From NCBI RefSeq assembly GCF_001887355.1, contig NZ_MPIN01000002.1, positions 496,001 to 560,000 of the forward strand: 64,000 bases of DNA, in the 5' to 3' direction. Positions 43,580-51,344 of this stretch are shown one piece after another. A program made the position numbers and the translations under genes. Within the stretch, counting starts at the first letter, position 1; each line of letters starts with the position of its first letter. Origin of the DNA: Cystobacter ferrugineus (GTDB lineage: Bacteria; Myxococcota; Myxococcia; Myxococcales; Myxococcaceae). A model generated the notes under the pieces. The model was not told the origin of the DNA, did no database searches, and was given only the letters and a program-made list of their open reading frames with translations.

Positions 43580-45979
43580 CTAGCGCGAGGGGCTCCAGGC
43601 GTGCGAGTCCACGAGCACCATGCGCAGCTCACTCGTGTAGGTGTGTCCCCGCGCATCCGTGAGCCAGAGCTGCTCCGGGGTGGGCAGCATCTCGCTGAGC
43701 ACCACGCTCTCGGACGCACGGGCCATCGTCACGAATGACTTGAGGGCCAGGGGGCTGGTGAAGTCCAGGAAGAAGGGCTTGCGCTCGCGCGTCGTCTTGA
43801 AGAAGAGCTGCTCGGGGAGGCCCTGCTGGTGGGCCCAGCGCCGGGCTTCCAGGAAGCGCGCCACGGGCTCCTTCAGCCGGAGGAAGGGGAGTTGCGCGGT
43901 GGCGAAGCGCCAGGTCTCCCGGCACACCACCAGATTGTCGAGGGTCACCCGCGGGGAGTGGGCCTGGGAAGGCAGCAGGTGCAGCTCCCCCGCGAACTGG
44001 ATGCTGAGCAGCCAGTCGTACAGCTCCAGCACATGGCACCGCCAGCGTCCGTCACGCGTGCGCACCTGGAGCTGACCCTCCACCCGCTCGAGCACCATGT
44101 CCCCCACGGAAATCACCTGGGAAGGGGGGCGCCACGAGCGGGTCGTGTCGAAGACGAACTCCATCGCGTTGTGGTTGAAGGGGAGGATGGCCGCGCGGGT
44201 GGCGCGATCCTTGGGCACGGCCGGGATGAGCCTCGGGCCCGGGAAGTCCTGCTCCGACGCGCGCACCAGCTCCTCTGGCCGGGGGTGCTGGAAGAGGAAG
44301 GTGGGTGACTCCAGCGTGTTGAGGGCGACATGCACCTCGCCCAACACGGCGAGGAAGTCTCCGCGTCGCAGCGCCTCGGTGCTCGAGGCGGAGAGCATCA
44401 GGTCCGGTGCATGGTAGCGGGCGCCGGGCCAGCCCGGTCCCGGCGCGGCGAACAGCTCCCGCGCCGCTTCCTCGAGCTGCGCGAAGGAGCGCTGGACGCG
44501 CCGCGCTCCCGGCTCCACCTGGAGCAGCCGGGTCCAGCGCTCCTGCAGCGCCGAAATCAAATCCCTGGCCACGTCCGGCTTGGGGTTGCGATCCGTGGGG
44601 TTGGAGATGAAGGGAAAGAACTCGCTCACGCCCAGGTGGAACGGGAGGAAGTCCACCGTGGGGGCGCCCGCGCGCAGCTCATCGAACACCCGCTCGAAGG
44701 ACGACAGGTAGCGTGCGCCGACCTGGAAGGTGAACCAGCGCGCGCTGTCCATCAGCAGCCCGAGCGCGGGGCCGACGCGCTGGAACAGATCGGTCCCGAG
44801 CGTGAGCGTCACGTCCCGGTTGCAGTCATGGTAGAGCAGCGTGCGGCCCGCGTACATCTGCCCCTCGAGGCGCTGGGACTTCTGGCCCGTGCGGGCGGTG
44901 AAGGTGTCATTGAGCGCATCGAGCGCGCGCGCGAGTGCTTCGGCATCCCCCGCGCAGCGAGCCACCTCGTCCCGCAGGGCCTCCAGCTCGTCCAGCGGAG
45001 CGAGCACCTCCGCCCGGAGTGCCGCGTCGTCTATCCGCTCGAGAAGCTGGCGCAGGACGCGCTCGGGATGGGAGGCGATGTTGGGCAGCTCCAGCGCCCA
45101 GAGAATCCACCCCTGCCGCTGGTGCTCCTCCAGGAGCGCCAGGGCCTCGGCTTCGCCCGGAACGTCGAGTGGGAACTCGCGCCGCAGCAGCGAGGCGATC
45201 TCCCGGGCGGTCCGCTCCCCGTCGCACAGCGCGAGGGCCCGGGCGGCGGCGCCACCCAGCTCGACCGGTTCGCCCATCATCGGCAGGGCCCGGGTTCCCT
45301 CCAGGCTCACCACGGGGAGCTTGCGGGGGGCGAGCCACGGGCGCAGCCGGGCATCCGCCGAGAGCCGTTCGGCGAGGACATCCAGGCCCCAGTGCTCGAA
45401 GAGTGTCTGCCGGCGGCTCACGAGCGCCGGGCCGGGCTGGAGTTCGAGCCCCCTGGCCTCGGGCTCGATGCGTCCCCAGCCCAGCGGGCCGAAGAAGCCG
45501 ATGGTGTCGTTCTTGAGGCAGTAGCGCAGCAGGTACTTGGAGACGAACTCCTCCTTCTGACGGGTGTGGCTGTCGCGCTCGGTGGCGTCCCGCCGGAGCA
45601 GGACATCGACGCTGGTGGTGAGCGCCTGACGGTTCTGCCAGGCGATGGCCTCGCGGAAGTCGGGCATGCGGGCCACCTCGCGGAGTGCCTGGCCCACGCG
45701 CACGGACTCCGCCGCGAACCGCTCTTCCAGACACGCGCGCTCGGGAGCCAGCGCCGTCGACACGGCGGAGGCCTTGAGCCGCTGGGCGCGCAGCTCCGAC
45801 TCCCGGCGCAGCAGGGCATCCGCCGCCTGGGCACTCTCTGGCTGCCGCACCCGGTTGGCGAGGGCCGCGGGAAAGCCGGCCCCGCGCAGCCCCATCTGTC
45901 GCCATACGGACCAGCCTGGCGCCAGGGGGGCCAGGTGCTCCGTCCACCCATTCAACGACTGCTCCTTCCGCTCGCTCAT
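43580..45979 (-). CDS. Standalone lantibiotic dehydratase (LanB) family protein
   Basis: The 799-residue protein resembles the tRNA-dependent glutamylation domain of LanB enzymes: SKYLLRYCLKNDTIGFFGPL near 160, LYHDCNRDVTLTLG near 385, a segment DFLPFHLGVSEFFPFISN, and a C-terminal LDFTSPLALKSFVTMAR. A separate elimination domain is not evident, so it may either only aminoacylate Ser/Thr or act like a PEARL enzyme that appends an amino acid to a peptide C-terminus. The ATG at 45979 follows AAAGGAC. It is convergent with the desaturase operon. It is the strongest hint that this locus makes a ribosomal peptide product. Confidence 0.83.
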   Translation of the reverse strand: MSERKEQSLNGWTEHLAPLAPGWSVWRQMGLRGAGFPAALANRVRQPESAQAADALLRRESELRAQRLKASAVSTALAPERACLEERFAAESVRVGQALREVARMPDFREAIAWQNRQALTTSVDVLLRRDATERDSHTRQKEEFVSKYLLRYCLKNDTIGFFGPLGWGRIEPEARGLELQPGPALVSRRQTLFEHWGLDVLAERLSADARLRPWLAPRKLPVVSLEGTRALPMMGEPVELGGAAARALALCDGERTAREIASLLRREFPLDVPGEAEALALLEEHQRQGWILWALELPNIASHPERVLRQLLERIDDAALRAEVLAPLDELEALRDEVARCAGDAEALARALDALNDTFTARTGQKSQRLEGQMYAGRTLLYHDCNRDVTLTLGTDLFQRVGPALGLLMDSARWFTFQVGARYLSSFERVFDELRAGAPTVDFLPFHLGVSEFFPFISNPTDRNPKPDVARDLISALQERWTRLLQVEPGARRVQRSFAQLEEAARELFAAPGPGWPGARYHAPDLMLSASSTEALRRGDFLAVLGEVHVALNTLESPTFLFQHPRPEELVRASEQDFPGPRLIPAVPKDRATRAAILPFNHNAMEFVFDTTRSWRPPSQVISVGDMVLERVEGQLQVRTRDGRWRCHVLELYDWLLSIQFAGELHLLPSQAHSPRVTLDNLVVCRETWRFATAQLPFLRLKEPVARFLEARRWAHQQGLPEQLFFKTTRERKPFFLDFTSPLALKSFVTMARASESVVLSEMLPTPEQLWLTDARGHTYTSELRMVLVDSHAWSPSR

Positions 45980-46293
45980 CTCTCTGTCCTTTCCATCAGT
46001 CTCCGGGTGCTCACACGCGCTCTGCGTCCAAGGCTCTTGGGCCCTGGCGGGATGGAACTGGAGGGGGAGCTCGATGGCCTCGAAGCACCCGGTTGGACGA
46101 GGAGGCGCGTGGAGCTCGGACCCGATGCCCGGTGCGGATGTCGCCGTGAGCCACATCCCCAGCGCGCATTGGCCTGCCGGGCATGCGTTCAGAGATTAAG
46201 GAAGTGGTCTGACAGGCAGTGGCCCGCTGGAGGCGTGGGGCGTGGAACGGTCGCCACCAGGTTCGTGGTGGGCCCGAGCCCTGTGTCAGCAGT

Positions 46294-46316
46294 GGGTGGG
46301 CCCTCCTGGATTCGAA
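46294..46316. repeat. Partial attachment-site remnant (tRNA-Ile2 3' end)
   Basis: Twenty-three bases (GGGTGGGCCCTCCTGGATTC plus GAA) match the 3' end of the tRNA-Ile2 gene and its flank at 60634-60656, then diverge. It is likely the far-left boundary of older integrations at this tRNA. The rest of 45980-46447 shows no gene. Confidence 0.55.
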
Positions 46317-46447
46317 ACCTCTGCCACTCGAGGCTCATCTTGCTGGACCGAGTTGCGGTCCCCACAATCGAGGACAAGCGAAGCCAATGCGAACTGCCTG
46401 ACTTCCGAGGTAAGCTCTCCGGACTCATCTCGAAAGGAGAGGAAGGC

Positions 46448-47212
46448 GTGAGCGACACTACCCCACGAGAAGGTAGCCGACTGGGACCGTACCTCCTCGG
46501 CAGGCGCCACCCGGACTCGGATCCGGCCCTGGGCCACATCTACGAGGCGCATCATATCGAGACGGGCGCCCCCGCCCTCGTGCTGGTGCCCAACCCCGTC
46601 ACGCCCTGGGCGCCCCGTGCTTCCTGGTCCGTACGCGCCATGAGCGAGGTCTCCCCTCCCTTTCTCGCGGTGGAGGTGGAGCGCATGCCAGGGGCCACCA
46701 CCCAGGCGCTTCACGAGTTGACGCTGCTGCACATGCGCCTGTCGGGTGCCCTGGCCTGCGTCGAGGATCGCGAAGACACCGCCACCTTTCTCTCCCGTGC
46801 GTTCCACGGCGTACGCGCGCTGCCGCGCCGTCGCGCGCTCGCCATGGGTCTCGCCGTCTTTGGAGGCATGGCGTTCGGCATGGGGCTGTTGCTGCTCTGG
46901 CTCCCGTCTCACTCGCCCACGGTCGCGGCGCTGGATTCAGGGAATGTGCAGACCGTGGCTGGCGAGCCCGTGAAATGGATCGACGTGGCAGCGGACGCCC
47001 AACCCGGTATCGGTTACCCCCTGCCGTCCACTCCCATCAAGGGGCAGCAAAAGCCCCCCTGCCTCGAAGGCACCGCGGTGGAGATCAACGGCGGTTGCTG
47101 GGTCACACTCGAACAACGAGCTCCCTGTCCCCGGAGCACCGCCGAGTACCAGGGCAAGTGCTACATGCCCGTGCGCAATCCTCCACCCGAGCCCCGTTCC
47201 CTCCAGCCCTGA
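46448..47212 (+). CDS. Membrane protein with kinase-like N-terminal segment
   Basis: The 254-residue protein starts at a GTG after AAGGAGAGGAAGGC. Residues 10-40 (GSRLGPYLLGRRHPDSDPAL, then IYEAHHIETGAPALVLVP) resemble the very start of myxobacterial Ser/Thr kinase N-lobes but no catalytic loop follows. One transmembrane helix (MGLAVFGGMAFGMGLLLLWL) precedes a short extracytoplasmic Cys-rich tail (PPCLEGTAVEINGGCWVTLE, then CPRSTAEYQGKCYMP). I cannot assign a function. A decayed copy lies at 50083-50518, so the pair brackets the MACPF operon. Confidence 0.65.
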   Translation: MSDTTPREGSRLGPYLLGRRHPDSDPALGHIYEAHHIETGAPALVLVPNPVTPWAPRASWSVRAMSEVSPPFLAVEVERMPGATTQALHELTLLHMRLSGALACVEDREDTATFLSRAFHGVRALPRRRALAMGLAVFGGMAFGMGLLLLWLPSHSPTVAALDSGNVQTVAGEPVKWIDVAADAQPGIGYPLPSTPIKGQQKPPCLEGTAVEINGGCWVTLEQRAPCPRSTAEYQGKCYMPVRNPPPEPRSLQP

Positions 47213-47218
47213 CGCGCG

Positions 47219-47330
47219 GGCCTGGGCGTGGTGCGGCGGTGGTGCGGAACTCGTCTGGAGCGGGTGGGGGTCGGGCGCTCCATCCGCATCCCGTCCGCGT
47301 CCCTGGAGGCGTTCCTCGCCCGGGTGAGCG
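47219..47330 (+). pseudogene. Fused remnant of integrase 3' end and HTH gene
   Basis: The bases GGTGCGGAACTCGTCTGGAG match the integrase tail region at 60540-60580, and the sequence then jumps into the HTH gene 3' part encoding VGRSIRIPSASLEAFLAR, as in 50857-51015. The deletion between them shows this is a scar of an earlier integrated element. Confidence 0.65.
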
Positions 47331-47508
47331 CGTCGGCGTGCTGCTCTGCGGGGGCAACGTGGAGCTGAGCAAGCTGGTGGAGATCCTCCAACTGGGACGC
47401 GACGTGCACCTCGCCTCCCAGGAGGCGCTCTGGCGTTTCCTCAACCAGGCCTGGGCGCCGAACACGCGGCTGGAGTTCGGCGTGGATGAAGGAACCAGGC
47501 TGCGATGA
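47331..47508 (+). pseudogene. C-terminal fragment, possibly of a PLP ammonia-lyase
   Basis: Translation gives RVGVLLCGGNVELSKLVEIL and ends in DEGTRLR. The V-x-x-x-GGNV-x-L pattern resembles the end of threonine dehydratase-like enzymes. Nothing upstream belongs to such a gene, because the HTH remnant joins directly. It is a fragment only. Confidence 0.35.
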
Positions 47509-47546
47509 AGGGCAGGGCGCGCATTCCCTCGCCCCGTTGAGACGGC

Positions 47547-48788
47547 CTACCCGAAGGGGTTGAGCAGGCGGGCCAGCTCTCGTTCGTACCCCGCCACGTC
47601 GATGACGTTTTGCAGAGCACTGACGTGTTCGTAGCTGTTGAACTTCTGCAAGAGCGCGGTGCAGGTGGTGAGCGTGTTGTTGTCCACGCCCACCAAGAGC
47701 ATCAGGCTGGGGATGAGCTTCTGGAAGGTGACGACGTTCCAGGAGATGGCCCTGGCCAGCGAGTCGTTCCACGCCTTGTAGTCGTTGTTCGTCCCCGCCG
47801 TGCCGCCAATCTGGAGGATGACCATGTTGCTATCCTCGTCGGAGCCGCTCTCGCTGGAGTGGGAGCCAACGGCGTTCTCGTAAGCCGCGCCTCCGCCGAT
47901 GCCGTTGAAGGCCGCCTTGAAGGAGCCGCCGAAGGACTGGCTCTTCTTTTCCGCCTCCGAGTACTTGGAGATCTCCGTGCGCTTCGTCGCGTACAGGGCA
48001 CCGCCCAGCGTGTACTGGAGGGGCACGTACCAGCCCCACTCGTTGAGCACGAGGACCAGGTCCTGATAGCCGTTGATGTTCCCCTGCTTGTCCTTCACCG
48101 CGTCCTGGACCGCCTTGAGGAAGGCCGGGGTGACCTGGAGGTCGCGCACCTTGATGTCCAGGTCCACCTTGTTCGACAGGTAGCGCTGCGTGATGTACTG
48201 GGAGATCTTCTGGCTGCTGGAGCTGTGCTGCTGGGCGTACTGGTAGTTCGCCTCGCTGCCGCCCCAGGGAGTGGTGATGGAGACGGAGCCGGACTGCACT
48301 CCGCTCGTCTCGAGAGAGTGGGTGCGCTCGGTGAAGGTATAGCTTTGGGCGAGCAGGGTGAGGGCGCGTGGCATGTTCGCCGTGGGCAATAGACCCTGGC
48401 GCCAGTCGTAGAGATCCTTGAAGGTCTTCTTGAAGCCCGCTGCGTCGACCGTCAGGCCCCGGCGGATCTGGATGTTCTCGAACAGCGCCCGCTTGTCCGC
48501 CTCGCTCAGGCGGTTGTAGCGGTCGACTCCGTCATCTCCTCCGATGTCCCCCGCCTGTCCGATGCGCAGGGTGTTGGTGCCTTGCACCAGCGACGTGAGC
48601 GGAATCAGCCGCTCGGCGCTCCGATCGATGGGGCTGTTGTCGTTGAGGAAGGCGTCTTGCTCCGACATGAAGGAGTTGGGCGGACTGGTGAGGGCGTTGC
48701 GCGTGGCGTCCAGCTTGGCGTTGGGATCCAGGGCGAAGGAGCGGCTCTCGCCATCGGAACGGTCCACCTTGATCAGGTTCACGGTCAT
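47547..48788 (-). CDS. MACPF (membrane attack complex/perforin)-like protein
   Basis: The 413-residue protein has an N-terminal domain (1-75) shared with the upstream gene product, then a region consistent with a MACPF fold: SEANYQYAQQHSSSSQKISQ (helix-cluster-like segment), LVLNEWGWYVPLQYTLGGAL (position of the Y/W-G-T/S-H signature, here degenerate) and QSFGGSFKAAFNGIGGGAAY (second Gly/Ser-rich helix cluster). Such proteins oligomerise into pores. No signal peptide is visible. AGGAG precedes the ATG. It follows its partner gene by 46 bp in one operon. It is probably a pore-forming effector, and the target is unknown. Confidence 0.72.
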   Translation of the reverse strand: MTVNLIKVDRSDGESRSFALDPNAKLDATRNALTSPPNSFMSEQDAFLNDNSPIDRSAERLIPLTSLVQGTNTLRIGQAGDIGGDDGVDRYNRLSEADKRALFENIQIRRGLTVDAAGFKKTFKDLYDWRQGLLPTANMPRALTLLAQSYTFTERTHSLETSGVQSGSVSITTPWGGSEANYQYAQQHSSSSQKISQYITQRYLSNKVDLDIKVRDLQVTPAFLKAVQDAVKDKQGNINGYQDLVLVLNEWGWYVPLQYTLGGALYATKRTEISKYSEAEKKSQSFGGSFKAAFNGIGGGAAYENAVGSHSSESGSDEDSNMVILQIGGTAGTNNDYKAWNDSLARAISWNVVTFQKLIPSLMLLVGVDNNTLTTCTALLQKFNSYEHVSALQNVIDVAGYERELARLLNPFG

Positions 48789-48834
48789 GTTCAGATCTCC
48801 TGGAATTGCGAGGGAAATGTGGGCTTGGCGGACT

Positions 48835-49917
48835 TCAATCCCAGACCGAGGGATTGGGCGAGTTGATCTGCCCGATGACCTTGACGGCGTCCTCGCGGCT
48901 CTTGAAGACGAAGAAGTAGAAGACGACCTCGCCCAGCGGGGTGCGATCGGTCACCACGTTGGAGATGCCTCCGAAGCTCTGGTTGGAATCAGCCCCCGGC
49001 TGGGTCGTGCCCGGAGTGATGGAGTCGCCCGGAAGGATGGTCGCCCGGGCGAGATCTCGGGGAGAGAGTTCCGCCGACCGCGGCAGGGAGGTGTCACGGC
49101 TGGACGGCGCGGCGGTGGACGAGGCGATACTGTTCGGTGGCTGGGCGTTGCTGCTGTAGGTGCGTCCGTCCTTCTTGTAGGACGTCATCCGCAGCGTCTG
49201 GACGGAGACGCGCTGGTACTGGACCCACTGCCCAGAGGGAATCTGCATGGAGCTGGTGGAGTTCACGACGATCTGTTTCGCGGCGCTGGAGTAGCGGCGG
49301 GTGGACGAGCCCGCGACGTGGTTGGGATTGTCGCCCAGGCAGATGTAGAGCCCATCCACGATGGTCTCTCCCGCGTCCGGCTTGATGTTGAAGCAGAAGC
49401 CGGCCGCTCCCCAGGAGCTGACGTCGAAGGTGATGACCGAGCCTTGCTCACAAACCACGACGTTGTCGTAGATGCCCGGGGTGTTTGTGCTGGTGGGGCG
49501 CACATGGGTGAGGTGCATGGGCTCGAACTTGCCTCTGTTGGCGGCCCTGGCGCTCTCTTCATCGTTGTTCAGCCGCACGCGGCAGCTCATGAACCGATCG
49601 AAGAACCAGTCCGTGCCAATGCCCATCAGGTCGGGGTTCTTTTCCTTGCGCGTGTTCGTCAGGTATAGCTGCCCGCCGGGACCAAACATGCCGCTGATGG
49701 GCACCAGCGCCTCCACCTCCTTGCCCAGAATGGCGTCGCTGAAGTTCGTGGTCTCGCTGTCGTAAATGAAGAAGCGCCACGCTTCGGAGGCGCTGTCCTC
49801 GCTAATGAATCCCGAGGACTTCAGTTCGTTGCGGACGGTCGAGGCCTTCGCATTGGGATCCAGCTCGAAGACCTGACTGGCGGTCCCCTTATAGGTCATC
49901 ACCCGTTGATTCGGCAT
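48835..49917 (-). CDS. Partner protein sharing the MACPF N-terminal domain
   Basis: The 360-residue protein begins with a domain (about 1-85) aligned to that of the MACPF protein: FELDPNAKASTVRNELKSSG versus FALDPNAKLDATRNALTSPP, then ALVPISGMFGPGGQLYLTN versus RLIPLTSLVQGTNTLRIG. The middle part (CEQGSVITFDVSSWGAAGF, YICLGDNPNHVAG) looks like a beta-rich lectin-type domain. A Ser/Pro-rich stretch and a C-terminal FYFFVFKSREDAVKVIGQIN follow. No signal peptide is seen. It is likely to act with the MACPF protein, perhaps as the binding component. This family is not one I recognise. Confidence 0.65.
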   Translation of the reverse strand: MPNQRVMTYKGTASQVFELDPNAKASTVRNELKSSGFISEDSASEAWRFFIYDSETTNFSDAILGKEVEALVPISGMFGPGGQLYLTNTRKEKNPDLMGIGTDWFFDRFMSCRVRLNNDEESARAANRGKFEPMHLTHVRPTSTNTPGIYDNVVVCEQGSVITFDVSSWGAAGFCFNIKPDAGETIVDGLYICLGDNPNHVAGSSTRRYSSAAKQIVVNSTSSMQIPSGQWVQYQRVSVQTLRMTSYKKDGRTYSSNAQPPNSIASSTAAPSSRDTSLPRSAELSPRDLARATILPGDSITPGTTQPGADSNQSFGGISNVVTDRTPLGEVVFYFFVFKSREDAVKVIGQINSPNPSVWD

Positions 49918-50082
49918 GTGTTCCCCCCTGAGCGCGCGCTTGCCCGAGAGGCGCGCGTCGGCTGTCCGTTCATACAACAAGGGCAGACTTACTTTCAGTG
50001 AACCCAATCAATTTCTGTTGGAATCCATGCATTCGGTGTCGGCGAGCGGGTCGCCTGCGCCATGCGTGTCACCCCAGGCTGA

Positions 50083-50518
50083 CACTACCTCCTCGGCAAG
50101 CGCCACCCGGAACGAGTTGACGCTGCTGCACATGGGACTGTCGGATGCCCTGGCCTGTGTCGAGGAGCGCGAGGACACCGCCATCTTCCTCTCCCGTGCG
50201 CCTCACGCCGCACCTCACCCGCGGCCGCGCCGTCGCGCGCTCTCGAATGGGGCTGTTGCTGCTCTGGCTCCAATCTCACTCGCCCACGATCGCGGCGCTG
50301 GATTCAGGGACTGTGCAGATCGTGTCCGCGAGCCCGTGAATTGGGTCGACGTGGCGGCGGACACCCCACCCGGTATCGGCTACCCCCTGCCGAACGGCGA
50401 TTGCTGGGTCACACTCGAACAACGAGCCCCCTGTCCCCGAAGCACCGCCGAGTACCAGGGCAAGTGCTATATGCCCGTGCGCAATCCTCCACCCGAGCCC
50501 CGTTCCCTCCAGCCCTGA
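50083..50518 (+). pseudogene. Decayed copy of the 46448-47212 gene
   Basis: The stretch aligns with 46715-47212: ELTLLHMGLSDALACVEERE, then the Cys-rich tail PCPRSTAEYQGKCYMPVRNP. Small deletions shift the frame in the transmembrane region, and about 60 bp are missing before CWVTLEQ. The N-terminal kinase-like part is lost. It is followed by the integrase tail and att core, as copy 1 is followed by the fused remnant. Confidence 0.85.
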
Positions 50519-50531
50519 TGGGCAGGCCTGG

Positions 50532-50672
50532 GCGTGGTGCGCCGGTGGTGCGGAACTCGTCCGGGGCGGGTTTCCCGGGCGGGCCATCCAACGAAAATCC
50601 CGAGCAATTCCGCGAGGTGAAGGGGAATGGGCCCTCCTGGATTCGAACCAGGGACCAATCGGTTATGAGCCG
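50532..50672 (+). repeat. attL: integrase 3' end plus tRNA att core
   Basis: This block repeats 60540-60681, consisting of the last integrase codons and the attachment core. The core 50628-50672 is identical over 45 bp to 60637-60681, that is, tRNA-Ile2 nucleotides 29-73. It is the left boundary of the complete element and at the same time the right end of an older one. Confidence 0.9.
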
Positions 50673-50856
50673 GGGTGGGGGCGGTTGGCAGGGGGTGGCA
50701 GCCCCTGTCACTGGCTCGCAACCCGTGGAAAGCACTGAGGTTTCCGGCGGCGCGGAGACGGAGCCGGTTGGCACCGTTTCCACCGTTTCGACTGGGCGTG
50801 GTGCGCCGGTGGTGCGGAGCGTGGTGCGTGCCCTGGTGCGGCCGGTGCCCCCCGCG

Positions 50857-51015
50857 ATGCTCACGGTCCGCGAGGTGGCGGGAGAGCTGGCCGTCTGCCG
50901 GGCCACGGTCTACGCGCTCCTGGAACGCGGGGAACTGGAGCGGGTGTGGGTCGGGCGCTCCATCCGCATCCCGTCCGCTTCCCTGGAGGCGTTCCTCGCC
51001 CGGGGGCGGCGCTGA
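50857..51015 (+). CDS. Helix-turn-helix (excisionase-family) domain, copy 1
   Basis: The 52 residues LTVREVAGELAVCRATVYAL, then LERGELERVWVGRSIRIPSA and SLEAFLARGRR, form an AlpA/excisionase-type MerR-like HTH. The ATG at 50857 gives the domain alone, and a GTG at 50824 is also in frame. The frame is continuous with the integrase tail and att core to its left, so after excision this domain would be the C-terminus of the integrase. A nearly identical copy is at 52809-53000. Confidence 0.75.
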   Translation: MLTVREVAGELAVCRATVYALLERGELERVWVGRSIRIPSASLEAFLARGRR

Positions 51016-51032
51016 GGCATGTGAAGGAGGCC

Positions 51033-51344
51033 CTACACCCCTGCCTCCAGTCGCTCAAAGAACTCTTTCAGTTCACTCGAAGAGGAGGCTTCAGCGAGAG
51101 ACACACCATCTCGTTCAAAAACGAAGTCACCCGATGCGAGGTCGAGAACCGCCATGTGTGCGGCTCCGTCTTCCCATACAGTCAACTCGCCCAGTTGCTT
51201 TCCACGCTCGACTCTCAGTCGAGCTGACGCCCTAAAATTTTCGTCAACATGGAAATCAACGGTTGCGCCCAACCCTCTGAGCGTCTCGCTTTTCGTGCGC
51301 AGCCATCGAACAAAATCGGAGAACGACCAAATAACGTTGTTCAT
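51033..51344 (-). CDS. Immunity protein, TriTu-like
   Basis: The 103-residue acidic cytosolic protein starts NNVIWSFSDFVRWLRTKSET and contains LGELTVWEDGAAHMAVLDLA. Its ATG overlaps the toxin stop by 4 bp (ATGA), the typical coupling of toxin and immunity genes. The sequence pattern and partner fit the TriTu immunity family that neutralises TreTu toxins. It ends 18 bp before the HTH gene on the opposite strand. The family name is from memory of the sequence pattern. Confidence 0.72.
   Translation of the reverse strand: MNNVIWSFSDFVRWLRTKSETLRGLGATVDFHVDENFRASARLRVERGKQLGELTVWEDGAAHMAVLDLASGDFVFERDGVSLAEASSSSELKEFFERLEAGV

Noticed and set aside
44330..46447. Plus-strand open frame running through the LanB-like gene into the 46448 gene
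   Set aside because: The part before 46448 is antisense to the LanB-like gene. The real start is the GTG at 46448 with a Shine-Dalgarno.
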